A stretch of DNA of 64,000 bases from Pleomorphomonas koreensis DSM 23070 (GCF_000425185.1 NZ_AULH01000001.1:1-64000); one strand, 5' to 3'. Positions 18,821-27,655 are shown, counted from the stretch's first letter. A program made the numbers and translations. The notes: generated from the sequence alone by a model not told the origin.

Positions 18821-19873
18821 ATGCAGACTCCATCTCCGAATCCGGCCGCGCCGACGGCTGCGGCCCCGGGCGGCTCGGCCAGACCGGCCTTTACCGTCAA
18901 GGACTTCGTCATCAAGTTCGGCCTCCTGATCATCCTCGCGGTGATGGTCATCGTCTTCTGGCGCCTGGAGCCGGCTTTCGCCAACGCCCGCAACCTATTC
19001 TCCATCCTGCAGGCGGTGTCGGTGACGGCTCTCCTGGCGCTCGGCGTCACCGTCACGCTGGCCATCGCCGGCTTCGACCTCTCCATCGGTTCGACGGCGG
19101 CCATGTCGCTGATGGCGTCGAGCTACGTGATGGTGATCCTCAACCAGGGCACCCTGCTCGCCGTTCTCGTCTGCCTGGCTCTCGGCGCCTTCATCGGCTT
19201 TCTCAACGGCGTGCTGATCGTCAAGGGCCGCATTCCCGACCTTCTGGCGACGCTCGGCATGATGTTCCTGCTGCTCGGCCTGCAACTGATCCCGACCGGC
19301 GGCCGCTCGATCGCCAAGGGCATGACGCTGTCCGACGGCTCGGCCGCCACCGGCAGCTTCACCGATGCTTTCCTGGCGCTCGGCCGCTACCGGCTGTTCG
19401 ACCTGATCCCGCTGCCGGTGATCATCATGCTGGTGGCCGCCGTCATCCTCTGGGTGTTCATGGAGCGCTCGCGCCACGGCCGCGTGCTCTATGCCATCGG
19501 CGGCAACGAGAAGGCCACCCGTCTCGCCGGCGCGCCGGTCGAGCGCTACAAGATCGCCGCCTACATGATCTCCGGCCTGTTCGCCTCGGTCGGCGGCATC
19601 CTGCTCGCCGCCCGCGTCGGCCGCGGCGACGTCACCTCCGGCTCGTCGCTGCTGCTCGACTCGGTGGCCGCCGCGCTGATCGGCTATGCCGTGCTCGGCG
19701 CCAAGAAGCCCAACGTGTTCGGCACGGCGGTCGGCGCGCTGTTCGTCGGCACGCTGCTCAACGGCCTCACCATGCTCAACGCCCCCTATTACGCGCAGGA
19801 CTTCGTCAAGGGCCTCGTCCTTGTCTTCGCCCTGCTGTTCACCTTCGGCTTCGCGTCCTCGCAGCGTCGCTGA
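18821..19873 (+). CDS. Ribose-type (CUT2) ABC transporter permease
   Basis: This 350-residue integral membrane protein has about ten hydrophobic segments and the BPD_transp_2 hallmark TLAIAGFDLSIGSTAAMS after the second segment, with ERYKIAAYMISGLFASVGGI near the C-terminal third. It lies 25 bases after the ATPase gene and 84 bases before the binding-protein gene. By context it moves a 5-deoxypentose or methylthioribose; the substrate is inferred. Confidence 0.9.
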   Translation: MQTPSPNPAAPTAAAPGGSARPAFTVKDFVIKFGLLIILAVMVIVFWRLEPAFANARNLFSILQAVSVTALLALGVTVTLAIAGFDLSIGSTAAMSLMASSYVMVILNQGTLLAVLVCLALGAFIGFLNGVLIVKGRIPDLLATLGMMFLLLGLQLIPTGGRSIAKGMTLSDGSAATGSFTDAFLALGRYRLFDLIPLPVIIMLVAAVILWVFMERSRHGRVLYAIGGNEKATRLAGAPVERYKIAAYMISGLFASVGGILLAARVGRGDVTSGSSLLLDSVAAALIGYAVLGAKKPNVFGTAVGALFVGTLLNGLTMLNAPYYAQDFVKGLVLVFALLFTFGFASSQRR

Positions 19874-19957
19874 TGCCGGAAATCGCGAGGATATGCCGCG
19901 GCGTGCGGAGGAGGCGCGCCCCGGAGAATGGTCAACGGTCATTTGAGGAGTGAGAAA

Positions 19958-21019
19958 ATGACGACAATCGACAGACGGACCTTCCTTGCCGGGCTTGCCA
20001 CCGCCACGGCCGCCGCCGGCCTGCCGCTCCGCCCCGCCTTCGCCGAAGGCCTGGCCGGCGCCCCCGGCGTCGTCGGCGAGCGCAAGGTGAAGATCGCGCT
20101 GGTGCGCTATCTTTCGACCGGCGATTTCTTCCAGTTCTATCTGGCCGGCGTGACGCGCCAGGCCGAGGCGCTCGGCTTCGACCTGCACGTGCTCGACTCC
20201 CGCCAGGACGCGGCCTTGCAGGCGGAGATGCTGCAGCAGGCGATGAACCTCGGCGTCGACGGCATCATCCTCCAGCACGGCCTGACCGAAACGCTGAAGG
20301 ACCCGGCGGCGCAGGCGGTGGCCGAGGGCTTCAAGGTGGTCGCCTTCGACGTCAACTGCGAGAACCCCGATATCCCGCAGATCGAGCAGAACGACCGCGA
20401 GCTGGCCCGCCTCGCCCTTGAGCAGGCGATCGCCGACAACGGCGAGAGTTTCAAGGCCGGCTACGTCTACGTGCCGGGCATCGCCCCGCTCGACCGCCGC
20501 GACGAGACCTGGCAGGCGTTCAAGAAGAAGTATCCGGGCATCGAGGAAGTGGCGCACTGGGGCACCATGAACAACCCGATCGCCAACTCGGTGGCCGACC
20601 AGACGGCGGCGGTGCTGCGCGCCAATCCCGACATCTCCGTCATCTTCGCCCCCTATGACGAGTTCGCCAAGGGCGCCAAGACCGCCGTCGACGAAGCCGG
20701 CCTCAACGAGAAGATCAAGATCTACTCGGCCGACATCTCGACGCCGGACATTTCGGCGATGGTCGAGGACAACAGCGCCTGGGCGGCCACGGCGGCGACG
20801 TCGTCGGCGGTGGTCGGCGAGGTCTGCGTGCGCACGCTGGCGCTGCAACTGGCCGGCGTCGAGACGGGCCAGCAGGTGGTGGTGCCGCCGACGCTGATCA
20901 CCCGGCAGATGCTGATCGAGAAGGGCATCCGCAACATGGATGATCTCGCGGCCAAGCTGCCGCAGTTCTCCAAGGCCGATGTTTCCATGGCCGCGTGGAT
21001 TCCCGAGCCGAAGCGCTGA
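19958..21019 (+). CDS. Sugar ABC transporter substrate-binding protein with Tat-like signal
   Basis: The 353-residue product is a periplasmic-binding-protein type 1 sugar binder (VKIALVRYLSTGDFFQFYLAGVTRQAEALGF; GVDGIILQHG; VVAFDVNCENPD). It has a twin-arginine-like leader (TIDRRTFLAGLATATAAAG, processed near AFAEG), unusual for this family, which normally uses Sec. The ATG at 19958 is preceded by GAGGAG. It is the last gene of the operon, whereas binding-protein genes are more often first. A strong terminator follows. Confidence 0.87.
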   Translation: MTTIDRRTFLAGLATATAAAGLPLRPAFAEGLAGAPGVVGERKVKIALVRYLSTGDFFQFYLAGVTRQAEALGFDLHVLDSRQDAALQAEMLQQAMNLGVDGIILQHGLTETLKDPAAQAVAEGFKVVAFDVNCENPDIPQIEQNDRELARLALEQAIADNGESFKAGYVYVPGIAPLDRRDETWQAFKKKYPGIEEVAHWGTMNNPIANSVADQTAAVLRANPDISVIFAPYDEFAKGAKTAVDEAGLNEKIKIYSADISTPDISAMVEDNSAWAATAATSSAVVGEVCVRTLALQLAGVETGQQVVVPPTLITRQMLIEKGIRNMDDLAAKLPQFSKADVSMAAWIPEPKR

Positions 21020-21041
21020 TCGCATACGCCCTGCGAACGAA

Positions 21042-21078
21042 GAAGCCGGCATCCTCGGGGGGTGCCGGCTTCTCCTTT
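21042..21078 (+). terminator. Rho-independent terminator after the deoxyribose-type ABC operon
   Basis: A perfect 10-bp stem GAAGCCGGCA / TGCCGGCTTC (21042-21051 with 21063-21072) has an 11-base loop and is followed by TCCTTT. It lies 22 bases after the binding-protein stop codon. Confidence 0.8.
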
Positions 21079-21115
21079 GGAGCGGTATCAGCGGAGGACG
21101 CCTGCTCCTTGGCCG

Positions 21116-21640
21116 TCACTCCGCCGGCTGATACGGCCGGAAGAAGTCCTCTCCGGCCCAGGGGCGGCGCCGGATCGGCATGGAGCGGATCGCTCTTGAC
21201 GAAGCTCGCGGCCGGTTGGGCTCGCCGCCGACATATTTGGCCAGCGCCGGATAGGGATAGACCGGCCGTTCGCGCTGCATCGCCGGTTCGGCCGGGGCGG
21301 CCGGCGCGCCGGCCGGCTTCCCGGTCTTCTTGGCCGTCGGCAGGCCGAAGGAATTGCCGCCGTCGGTTGCGGTGCGCGTGACGACGGCGTCCGGCGCCGC
21401 CCCGTCCTCGACGCAGGCCATCAGCGGCTTCAGGAAATCGACCGAGCCCATGCCCTCGCCGTTAACGCAATGGTAGATGCCGCGCAGCAGGTAGAGCCGC
21501 TCGAAGCCGGCGACCGCCACCCCGACGATCTCCTTCATAAGCGCCTCCAACACCGCTTCGCGGCCGCCATCCGGGCAGCCGGTGAAGCAGAGGCGTTGCT
21601 CGGCCTGCCCGCAGAAGGCGATCAGCTTCGTGGCGGCCAT
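21116..21640 (-). CDS. Hypothetical protein, weakly Rap1a/Tai-like
   Basis: The product (174 residues from the ATG at 21640; the frame is open to 21679) has a cysteine-bearing N-terminal half (FCGQAEQRLCFTGCPDGGREAVLEALMKEIVG, then YHCVNGEGM and LKPLMACVED) and a Pro/Ala-rich tail. The spacing of cysteines and the VDFLKPLMACVED ending recall the small Rap1a/Tai immunity-like family, but there is no signal peptide and the match is only by eye. No good ribosome site precedes either start. It may be a real orphan or a decayed gene. Confidence 0.45.
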   Translation of the reverse strand: MAATKLIAFCGQAEQRLCFTGCPDGGREAVLEALMKEIVGVAVAGFERLYLLRGIYHCVNGEGMGSVDFLKPLMACVEDGAAPDAVVTRTATDGGNSFGLPTAKKTGKPAGAPAAPAEPAMQRERPVYPYPALAKYVGGEPNRPRASSRAIRSMPIRRRPWAGEDFFRPYQPAE

Positions 21641-21709
21641 CCTCCATGGCCCGCCGCGATCCCCGGACCTGCGAGGCAAGTGCTCGCAACCATCTCGCGA
21701 CTTGCCCGA

Positions 21710-22003
21710 TCAGGGCAGGGCGTTGAGGAAGGTCAGTGTGGACGTGCCGCCAACGGCAACATCCTTCAGCCAGACGGCGAACTTCAGACTGTGCGGCGTG
21801 GCCATGTGAGCCTTGAAGGCGGCCTCGTCGGCATAGGTCTCGACGACTTCGAAACGGTGGGGTTCGTCGCGCCGCTGGTAGACCTGGAACAGCCGGTTGC
21901 CCGGTTCGGCGCGGACTTCCCTGGCCAGATCGCACAGGCCCGTCGCCAGCTTTTCCGACAGACCGTCGTGCGCCTCCAAATGGGCGATCAGAGAGATTTC
22001 CAT
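21710..22003 (-). CDS. Antibiotic-biosynthesis monooxygenase (ABM/YgiN-like) domain protein
   Basis: This 97-residue protein consists of one ABM ferredoxin-like fold domain (EISLIAHLEAHDGLSEKLATGL; GNRLFQVYQRRDEPHRFEVVETYADEAAFKAHMATPH). Such proteins are quinol monooxygenase-like or small stress enzymes; the true substrate is unknown. The ATG at 22003 has a strong GGAGG site (AAGGAGGTACC), which rules out the longer frame to 22117. It stands alone between two sugar clusters. Confidence 0.82.
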   Translation of the reverse strand: MEISLIAHLEAHDGLSEKLATGLCDLAREVRAEPGNRLFQVYQRRDEPHRFEVVETYADEAAFKAHMATPHSLKFAVWLKDVAVGGTSTLTFLNALP

Positions 22004-22191
22004 GGTACCTCCTTGTTCCTTCGGCGGAAAAGCTGCCAGCTGCCACCGACGCGACGGCGCCCGCCTCCATTCCGTCCGGGATGCGATGTCCGGCGGACGG
22101 CCGTGGCGGGCAGGCATGCCGTTTCAAGCTTCAAGTCCGTGCGCGGCGCCGATCCCGGATTGGAGCGGCGCCGCAAAGGCACACGAACGCG

Positions 22192-23727
22192 TCAGTGGAT
22201 CTCGTCGCCGGGGGCGGCGTGCCGATAATCCCCTTCGACGGCGTCGAGCACGTCGTAAAAGGGCGCGCTCAGGCGGTAGAGGTCGTTGAACACCGTGAAG
22301 AGGCGCGAATACTTGTCCTGCCAGGCCGGATTGGGCTGAATTTCCCGGTCGAACCGTACGCAGGCGCGGACGGCGGCCGCCGTGTCCGCGAACGTGCCGA
22401 GCCCGAGGCCGCCGATCATGGCGCAGCCGACGATGCCGTTCTCGGCGTCGGCGGTGCGCAGGATCGGCAGGCCGTAGATCGACGCCTTGACCGTCAGCAC
22501 GAAGTCGGAGCGCGAGCCGCCGCCCGAGGCGATCAGCCGGCTGATCGGACCGGTGGCCGCCGTCAGGTCGTCGAGGCAGCGGCGGGCACCGAAGGCCGAG
22601 CCTTCGATAACCGCGCGGTGCATGTCGCCGGCGCGGTGGCGGCGAGTGAGCCCGAAGAATTGCGCGCGCGCGTTATGCCGGGCGGCGTTGCGCTCGCCGG
22701 AAAGATAGGGGAGGAACACGAGCCCGCCGCAGCCGGCCGGCGATCCCTCCGCCATGGCGGCGATCTCGGCATAGGACAGCGCGTTGTCGTGGAAGGCGAG
22801 GCGCGCCCAGCGCATGGCGTCGCCACCGGCGTCGAGGATGGTGAACACGCCCCAGGCCCGGTTGGCGAGGTGGAGGTTGTTCACGCCAACGGCGGGGCGC
22901 GGGGCGTCGCTGACGACGGTCAGCAGCGTGGAGGTCCCGGTGCTGTCGGAGGCGACGCCGGATTCATGGACGCCGGAACCCAGGATGGAGGCCGCCATGT
23001 CGGAGGTGCCGGCCACGACCGGCAGACCTTCCGGCAGGCCGGTCGAGCGACAGACCGCCGGCAACACCGCGCCGATGACGTCCGTCGCCGCCTTGATCTC
23101 CGGCAAGAAGCCGGGATCGAGCCCGAACAGCGCCAGCAGGCCGCCGTCGTAGCGGCCGGTGCGGGCGTCGAGAAGATAGAAGCAGGAGGCTTCGCTGAGA
23201 TCGGTGGCGCGCACGCCGGTCAGGCAGGCGTTGATGAAGTCCTTCGGCATCAGCACGCCGGTCGCCTTGCTCCATGCCTCCGGCCGGTGCGTCTTCAGCC
23301 ACATCAGCTTGAAGGCCGGCCAGGCCGTGGTCGGCGGATTGCCGGTCAGCGTCATGATCCGCGACAGGTCGTCGCGCGCCGAAAACGCCCTGACCTCGGC
23401 CTCGCAACGCTTGTCATTCCAGAGCGGCACCTCGTCGAGCACCGGGCGAAGGTTGTCGTCGACCAGAACGGTGCCGTGCATTTGGCCGCAGGTGGCAATG
23501 CACAGCAGCTGGTTCGCGGCGCTCGGATGTTCGGCCAGGATCTGACGGATGCCGGCCTCCGCGTTGGCCCACCACTGACTTGCGCGCTGCTCGCTCCAGC
23601 CGTGTTTCGGCGTGAGTTGGTCGTGTTCGCGCTGAACCATGGCCTCGATGCGGCCGTCGAGGCCGACCAGTGCCACGCGGACGCTGCCCGTGCCGATGTC
23701 GATCGCCAAAATTCTGTCGCGCGTCAT
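22192..23727 (-). CDS. FGGY-family carbohydrate kinase (xylulokinase-like)
   Basis: FGGY kinases phosphorylate pentuloses, polyols or related sugars. The 511-residue product has the N-terminal ATPase motif AIDIGTGSVRVALV, the substrate-loop region WSEQRASQWWANAE, TCGQMHGTVLVD, GTSDMAASILGSG and the C-terminal IASGGGSRSDF. It looks closest to xylulokinase-like members, but the substrate cannot be told. The ATG at 23727 is preferred to a GTG at 23739. It is divergent from the RpiR regulator, and a 15-bp element lies just upstream of its start. Confidence 0.88.
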   Translation of the reverse strand: MTRDRILAIDIGTGSVRVALVGLDGRIEAMVQREHDQLTPKHGWSEQRASQWWANAEAGIRQILAEHPSAANQLLCIATCGQMHGTVLVDDNLRPVLDEVPLWNDKRCEAEVRAFSARDDLSRIMTLTGNPPTTAWPAFKLMWLKTHRPEAWSKATGVLMPKDFINACLTGVRATDLSEASCFYLLDARTGRYDGGLLALFGLDPGFLPEIKAATDVIGAVLPAVCRSTGLPEGLPVVAGTSDMAASILGSGVHESGVASDSTGTSTLLTVVSDAPRPAVGVNNLHLANRAWGVFTILDAGGDAMRWARLAFHDNALSYAEIAAMAEGSPAGCGGLVFLPYLSGERNAARHNARAQFFGLTRRHRAGDMHRAVIEGSAFGARRCLDDLTAATGPISRLIASGGGSRSDFVLTVKASIYGLPILRTADAENGIVGCAMIGGLGLGTFADTAAAVRACVRFDREIQPNPAWQDKYSRLFTVFNDLYRLSAPFYDVLDAVEGDYRHAAPGDEIH

Positions 23728-23764
23728 ATGGGGAACCACCTTTTTGATTGCGTAGTGCTACCAT

Positions 23765-23779
23765 AAATCTGGAATACCA
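23765..23779 (-). promoter_or_regulatory. RpiR operator half of an inverted pair (kinase side)
   Basis: The 15-mer AAATCTGGAATACCA, 38 bases upstream of the kinase start, is the exact reverse complement of the 15-mer at 23940-23954. Its core TGGAATACCA is itself nearly palindromic. It probably binds the adjacent RpiR-family regulator. Confidence 0.65.
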
Positions 23780-23939
23780 CAAAAGGGTCAGCCTATCATA
23801 CTAATGGCTAATGACGCCCTCGGCGTTGTGGCGAACTCCTGAAAAGAAATTTTATAACAGTCATATAAGTGAGAATCGGAGCAGTGCCGTCTTTGATTCA
23901 TCGCCGTTGACACTGTCCCGTCGCTGGTGCATAGACACC

Positions 23940-23954
23940 TGGTATTCCAGATTT
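23940..23954 (+). promoter_or_regulatory. RpiR operator half of an inverted pair (regulator side)
   Basis: The 15-mer TGGTATTCCAGATTT lies 31 bases before the RpiR start codon. It repeats exactly, in inverse orientation, at 23765-23779 before the divergent kinase. One site per promoter suggests autoregulation and joint control of both operons. Confidence 0.65.
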
Positions 23955-23985
23955 GTGTAGCAAAACTTCGTTTTGAGAGGTGGGA

Positions 23986-24882
23986 ATGGCCACTCATTTC
24001 GTGATCCGGATACAGGCGGCTCTCGAAGCGGGTGAACTGTCCCGCGGAGAGCGACTGGTGGCGCAATTTGTCCTGGCCGCGCCGGAGGAGGCGATGCGCC
24101 TGTCGCTGGCCAGGCTGGCGGAAGCGGTCGGGGTCAGCGAGCCGACGGTGCTGCGCTGCTGCCGCAAGCTCGGCTGCGACAGTTTGCAGGAGTTTCGCAT
24201 CAAGATGGCCGGCGCCGAGGCGATCGGCCTGCCGGCGACCCACGCCGAAATTCAGCCGGGCAGTTCGGTGGGCGAGATCGCCGCCCGCGTTCTCGACTTC
24301 TCCGTCAGCAATCTCGACAACCTCAGGCGCCAGATCGACGTCGGAGCCCTGGAGCGGGTCGTCAAGCTTATGGCCGGCGCCCGATCGCTGCATTTCTGGG
24401 GGAACGGCGCTTCCGGCATCGTTGCCCGCGATGCCCAGCAGAAATTTCCGCTGTTCGGCATTCCCTGCGTCGCCGAGACCGACAGCCACCAGATTCTGAT
24501 CAACGCCGCCTCGCTGTCGTCCGCGGACGTGGTGGTCGTCTTCTCCAACACCGGCCGCAACGCCACCATGAAGCCGTCGATCGACGCGGCACGCGCCAAC
24601 GGCGCGGCGGTGGTGGTGGTTGCCTCCTCGGCCGAGGCGCCGCTCGCCCGGTCGGCCGACGTCGTGCTCTGCGTGCCGACCCTCGACAACACCGACATCT
24701 ACACGCCGACCATCTCGCGTATCGCCGCCCTCTGCATCGTCGACATCCTGTCCATTGCCACGGCGCAGATGCGAGGCGCCGCCGGCGCCTTGAAGATCAA
24801 GTCCATGAAAGAGGCGATCATCCGCAATTTTCGGGGCGAAACCTCCCCCGGGACTGAAGAAACGAATCCGGAGAATTCCTGA
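23986..24882 (+). CDS. RpiR family transcriptional regulator (HTH + SIS)
   Basis: The 298-residue product has an RpiR helix-turn-helix at about residues 38-60 (RLSLARLAEAVGVSEPTVLRCCRKLGC) and a SIS sugar-phosphate isomerase-fold domain (about 110-250; HFWGNGASGIVARDAQQKF, VVVFSNTGRNATM, VVASSAEAPLARSADVVL). SIS domains in this family bind phosphosugar effectors. The ATG at 23986 has GAGAGG five bases upstream. It is divergent from the FGGY kinase, its stop overlaps deoC by one base, and it likely controls the whole 22-32 kb catabolic block. Confidence 0.92.
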   Translation: MATHFVIRIQAALEAGELSRGERLVAQFVLAAPEEAMRLSLARLAEAVGVSEPTVLRCCRKLGCDSLQEFRIKMAGAEAIGLPATHAEIQPGSSVGEIAARVLDFSVSNLDNLRRQIDVGALERVVKLMAGARSLHFWGNGASGIVARDAQQKFPLFGIPCVAETDSHQILINAASLSSADVVVVFSNTGRNATMKPSIDAARANGAAVVVVASSAEAPLARSADVVLCVPTLDNTDIYTPTISRIAALCIVDILSIATAQMRGAAGALKIKSMKEAIIRNFRGETSPGTEETNPENS

Positions 24883-25589
24883 TGTCTGCCATTGCAAGCC
24901 GTTTTGCGCGCCTTATCGACCTGAGCGCTGTCCAGGCGATCAACTCCGAACGCGACGTCCGTGAGGTCGCCGCCTACGCCCTCGAACGGGACATCATCGC
25001 CGTCCACGTGCTGCCCTGCTGGGTGCCGCTGCTTCGCGATCTGCTGCCCAAGGGCGGGTCGACGCTGGTCGGCGCGCCGATCGGCTTCCCGAGCGGCGCC
25101 CACGTCACCGACATCAAGGTGGCCGAGGCCCGCCGCCTGGTGGCCGACGGCGCCGAGGAAGTGGACATGGTGATGTGCATCGCCAAGGCGCTGAGCGGCG
25201 ACTTCGCCTATGTCGGCGCCGACATCCGCGCCGTCGCCGAGGCGGTGGCGCCGACGCCGATCAAGGTGATCTTCGAATGCCATCACCTCGACGAGGCGAC
25301 CATCCGGCGCTGCTGCGACATTGCCATCGACAACGGTACCAGGTGGATCAAGACGGCGACCGGCTGGGCGCCGACCGGCGCCACGGTGGCCAACCTCACC
25401 ATCATTGCCGACCAGGTGCGTGACCGCGTCGGCCTCAAGGCGGCCGGCGGCGTCAGGACGCTGGAAGATGTCCGGGCGTTCTACCGCCTCGGCGTGCGCC
25501 GCTTCGGCATGAGCCTTTCGGCTGCTCGTTCCCTGCTCGAACACCTCGACGCGAAGCCGGAATCCTTCCCCGAACTGGCCGGCACCTGA
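24882..25589 (+). CDS. deoC: Deoxyribose-phosphate aldolase-type (DeoC) class I aldolase
   Basis: DeoC-type aldolases make or break C-C bonds with acetaldehyde or related aldehydes through a Schiff-base lysine. The 235-residue protein has D95 (EEVDMV), the Schiff-base lysine K157 in WIKTATGW, the assisting lysine K186 in GLKAAGG, and the phosphate-binding GVRT. Its ATG overlaps the rpiR stop. Being bound to a kinase, a reductase and an importer rather than to nucleoside genes, it may act on another deoxysugar phosphate rather than 2-deoxyribose-5-P. Confidence 0.9.
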   Translation: MSAIASRFARLIDLSAVQAINSERDVREVAAYALERDIIAVHVLPCWVPLLRDLLPKGGSTLVGAPIGFPSGAHVTDIKVAEARRLVADGAEEVDMVMCIAKALSGDFAYVGADIRAVAEAVAPTPIKVIFECHHLDEATIRRCCDIAIDNGTRWIKTATGWAPTGATVANLTIIADQVRDRVGLKAAGGVRTLEDVRAFYRLGVRRFGMSLSAARSLLEHLDAKPESFPELAGT

Positions 25590-25609
25590 CAGATCACTGG
25601 GAGAGCAAG

Positions 25610-26593
25610 ATGAAATACAAGACCGTTCCGGCCCTGCCCGACGCTCGCATTTCGACCATCGGCTTTGGCTGCTGGTCGCTGGGGGCCGGGTCCGGCTGGC
25701 GCGATTCCGACGACGCGGAATCGATCGCCACCGTGCACAAGGCCATCGACTGCGGCGTCACCTTCTTCGACACGGCGCCGGTCTACGGCTTCCACGGCTC
25801 GGAGACGCTGCTCGGCAAGGCGCTGGCGGGACGGCGCGACCAGATCTTCCTGGCGAGCAAGTGCGGCCTTCTCTGGGACGACAGCCGTACCACGCGGCGC
25901 GATCTGTCCTACCAGGCCGTCATCGCCGATGTGGAAGGCTCGCTCGGCCGCCTCGGGACCGACCACCTCGACCTCCTGCAACTGCACTGGCCCGACCACG
26001 CGACGCCGCTTGAGGAGACGGCGCGGGCGCTGCGGCGGTTGCTCGACGAGGGCAAGATCGGCGCGGTCGGCGTCACCAACTACTCGGTCGCCGACACGCT
26101 GGCGCTGGCAAGGCTCGTTCCGGTGAGCACCTATCAGGGGCTCTACAACATGCTGGAACGCAACACCGACAGCTATCACGCCATTCCCCTGGAGTATCAG
26201 GCCGAGCGCGAGATCCTGCCGCTCTGCCTTGAAAGAGGCATGGCCTTCCTGCCCTACAGCCCGCTGTTCCAGGGCCTCCTGACCGGCCGCTTCAACGCCG
26301 ACAGCAAATTCGGCTCCAACGACATCCGCTCGGCCAATCCCAAGCTGGCCGGCGACGGCTACCGCCGCTACGTCGCCGTCGTCGACGAGCTGAGGCCGAT
26401 CGCCCGTGAGGCCGGCGTCAGCATGACGCACCTGGCGCTCGCCTGGCTCTGCCGCAATCCGGCCGTCACCTCGGTCCTCTGCGGCGCCCACCGGCCCGAC
26501 CAGATCGCCGACAACGCCGCGGCGGCCGACGTCGAGCTGTCCGAGACAACTCTCAACGATATCAGGGAGGTGCTGGAGACCAACAACCTTTAG
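25610..26593 (+). CDS. Aldo/keto reductase
   Basis: The 327-residue NAD(P)H-dependent reductase shows the complete catalytic tetrad: D54 and Y59 in FDTAPVYG, K84 in LASKCG and H126 in LQLHWPD. The C-terminal NADP-binding region includes TSVLCGAHRPDQIADN. It resembles the group of AKRs found in sugar catabolic operons, acting as aldose or L-glyceraldehyde type reductases or as galactose-type dehydrogenases. It lies 20 bases after deoC and before the importer genes. The substrate is not determinable. Confidence 0.88.
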   Translation: MKYKTVPALPDARISTIGFGCWSLGAGSGWRDSDDAESIATVHKAIDCGVTFFDTAPVYGFHGSETLLGKALAGRRDQIFLASKCGLLWDDSRTTRRDLSYQAVIADVEGSLGRLGTDHLDLLQLHWPDHATPLEETARALRRLLDEGKIGAVGVTNYSVADTLALARLVPVSTYQGLYNMLERNTDSYHAIPLEYQAEREILPLCLERGMAFLPYSPLFQGLLTGRFNADSKFGSNDIRSANPKLAGDGYRRYVAVVDELRPIAREAGVSMTHLALAWLCRNPAVTSVLCGAHRPDQIADNAAAADVELSETTLNDIREVLETNNL

Positions 26594-26666
26594 GACCGTT
26601 TGGAGGAACGTCAAAAACTTGCGCCGGCACGCCGATCGGCGGTCGGCATCCACCTGGGAGGATAAC

Positions 26667-27647
26667 ATGAGGAAGTTCATCGTAGGCTTGTGCGCCGCCA
26701 CCGCGCTGGCGCTGGTCACCGGCTCGGCCTTCGCCAAGGATCCGATCGAGGTCGCCGTCATCATCAAGGCCACCAATTCGGAGTTCTGGCAGGCGGTGCT
26801 GGTCGGCGCCCAGAACTACGCCAAGGAGCACGAGGGCGTCACCGTCACCACCAACGGCCCGCCGTCGGAGGCCGACATCGACCAGCAGGTGTCGATTCTC
26901 GAAGATACCGTGTCGCGCGGGCCGGCCGGCATCGTCATCTCCTCGACCAGCTCGGAAGCCACCGTGCCGGCCATCGAGCGGGCGATGGACCAGGGCATTC
27001 CGGTGGTCACCATCGACAACCGCGTCAAGACCGACAAGGTCACCTCGTTCCTCGCCACCGATAACGTCGCCGGCGGCAAGATGGCGGCCAAGCAGATGGT
27101 CGAAGAGCTGAAGGCGGCCGGCAAGCCGCTCACCGGCAAGGTCGCGCTGATCAGCTCGATGGCCGGCGTGCAGGTGCTGATCGACCGCGACAGCGGCTTC
27201 GAGCAGGGCCTCAAGGAATACGCCCCCGACCTGACGCTGATGCCGGCGCGCTACGTCAACAACGACATCTTCACCGCCGTCAACACGGCGCAGGATCTCG
27301 TGCTGTCCAATCCGGACCTGGTCGGCGTCTTCGCCGACAACAACACCACCGGCAGCGGCGTCGCCAAGGTGCTGGGCGAGACGGGCAAGCAGGACGCCAT
27401 CGTCGCCATTGCCTTCGATTCCGATCCGCAGGAAGTCGAGGCGCTGCGCGCCGGCACGCTGAAGGCGCTGGTGGTGCAGGACCCCTACGGCATGGGCTAC
27501 AAGGGCGTCGACAGCGTCGTCAAGGCGCTCGCCGGCGAGAAGCTGCCCGCCTATGTCGACACCGGCGCCAGCATCGTCACCAAGGCCAACATGGAAGAGG
27601 AGGCCTACAAGAACCTTCTCGATCCGCTGGGCCGCGCCATCAAGTGA
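26667..27647 (+). CDS. Ribose-type ABC transporter substrate-binding protein
   Basis: This 326-residue protein has a Sec signal peptide (MRKFIVGLCAATALALVTG, cleaved after AFA) and the type 1 periplasmic sugar-binding fold (EVAVIIKATNSEFWQAVLVGAQNYAKEH; GIVISSTSSEATVPAIERAMDQGIPVVTID; LVGVFADNNTTGSGVAK). The ATG at 26667 follows GGGAGG. It heads the second CUT2 importer (binding protein - ATPase - permease) in the RpiR-linked block. Confidence 0.92.
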   Translation: MRKFIVGLCAATALALVTGSAFAKDPIEVAVIIKATNSEFWQAVLVGAQNYAKEHEGVTVTTNGPPSEADIDQQVSILEDTVSRGPAGIVISSTSSEATVPAIERAMDQGIPVVTIDNRVKTDKVTSFLATDNVAGGKMAAKQMVEELKAAGKPLTGKVALISSMAGVQVLIDRDSGFEQGLKEYAPDLTLMPARYVNNDIFTAVNTAQDLVLSNPDLVGVFADNNTTGSGVAKVLGETGKQDAIVAIAFDSDPQEVEALRAGTLKALVVQDPYGMGYKGVDSVVKALAGEKLPAYVDTGASIVTKANMEEEAYKNLLDPLGRAIK

Positions 27648-27655
27648 CCAGGCAG

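Noticed and set aside
22081-23766. A 561-codon plus-strand frame opposite the FGGY kinase
   Set aside because: No recognisable domain; the minus strand holds the complete kinase motifs and the shared operator fits the kinase promoter.
23952-23965. TTGTGTAGCAAAAC as a third NnrR-type box before rpiR
   Set aside because: The second half-site is AAAAC rather than CGCAA, and the TTGTG overlaps the better explained 15-bp RpiR element.
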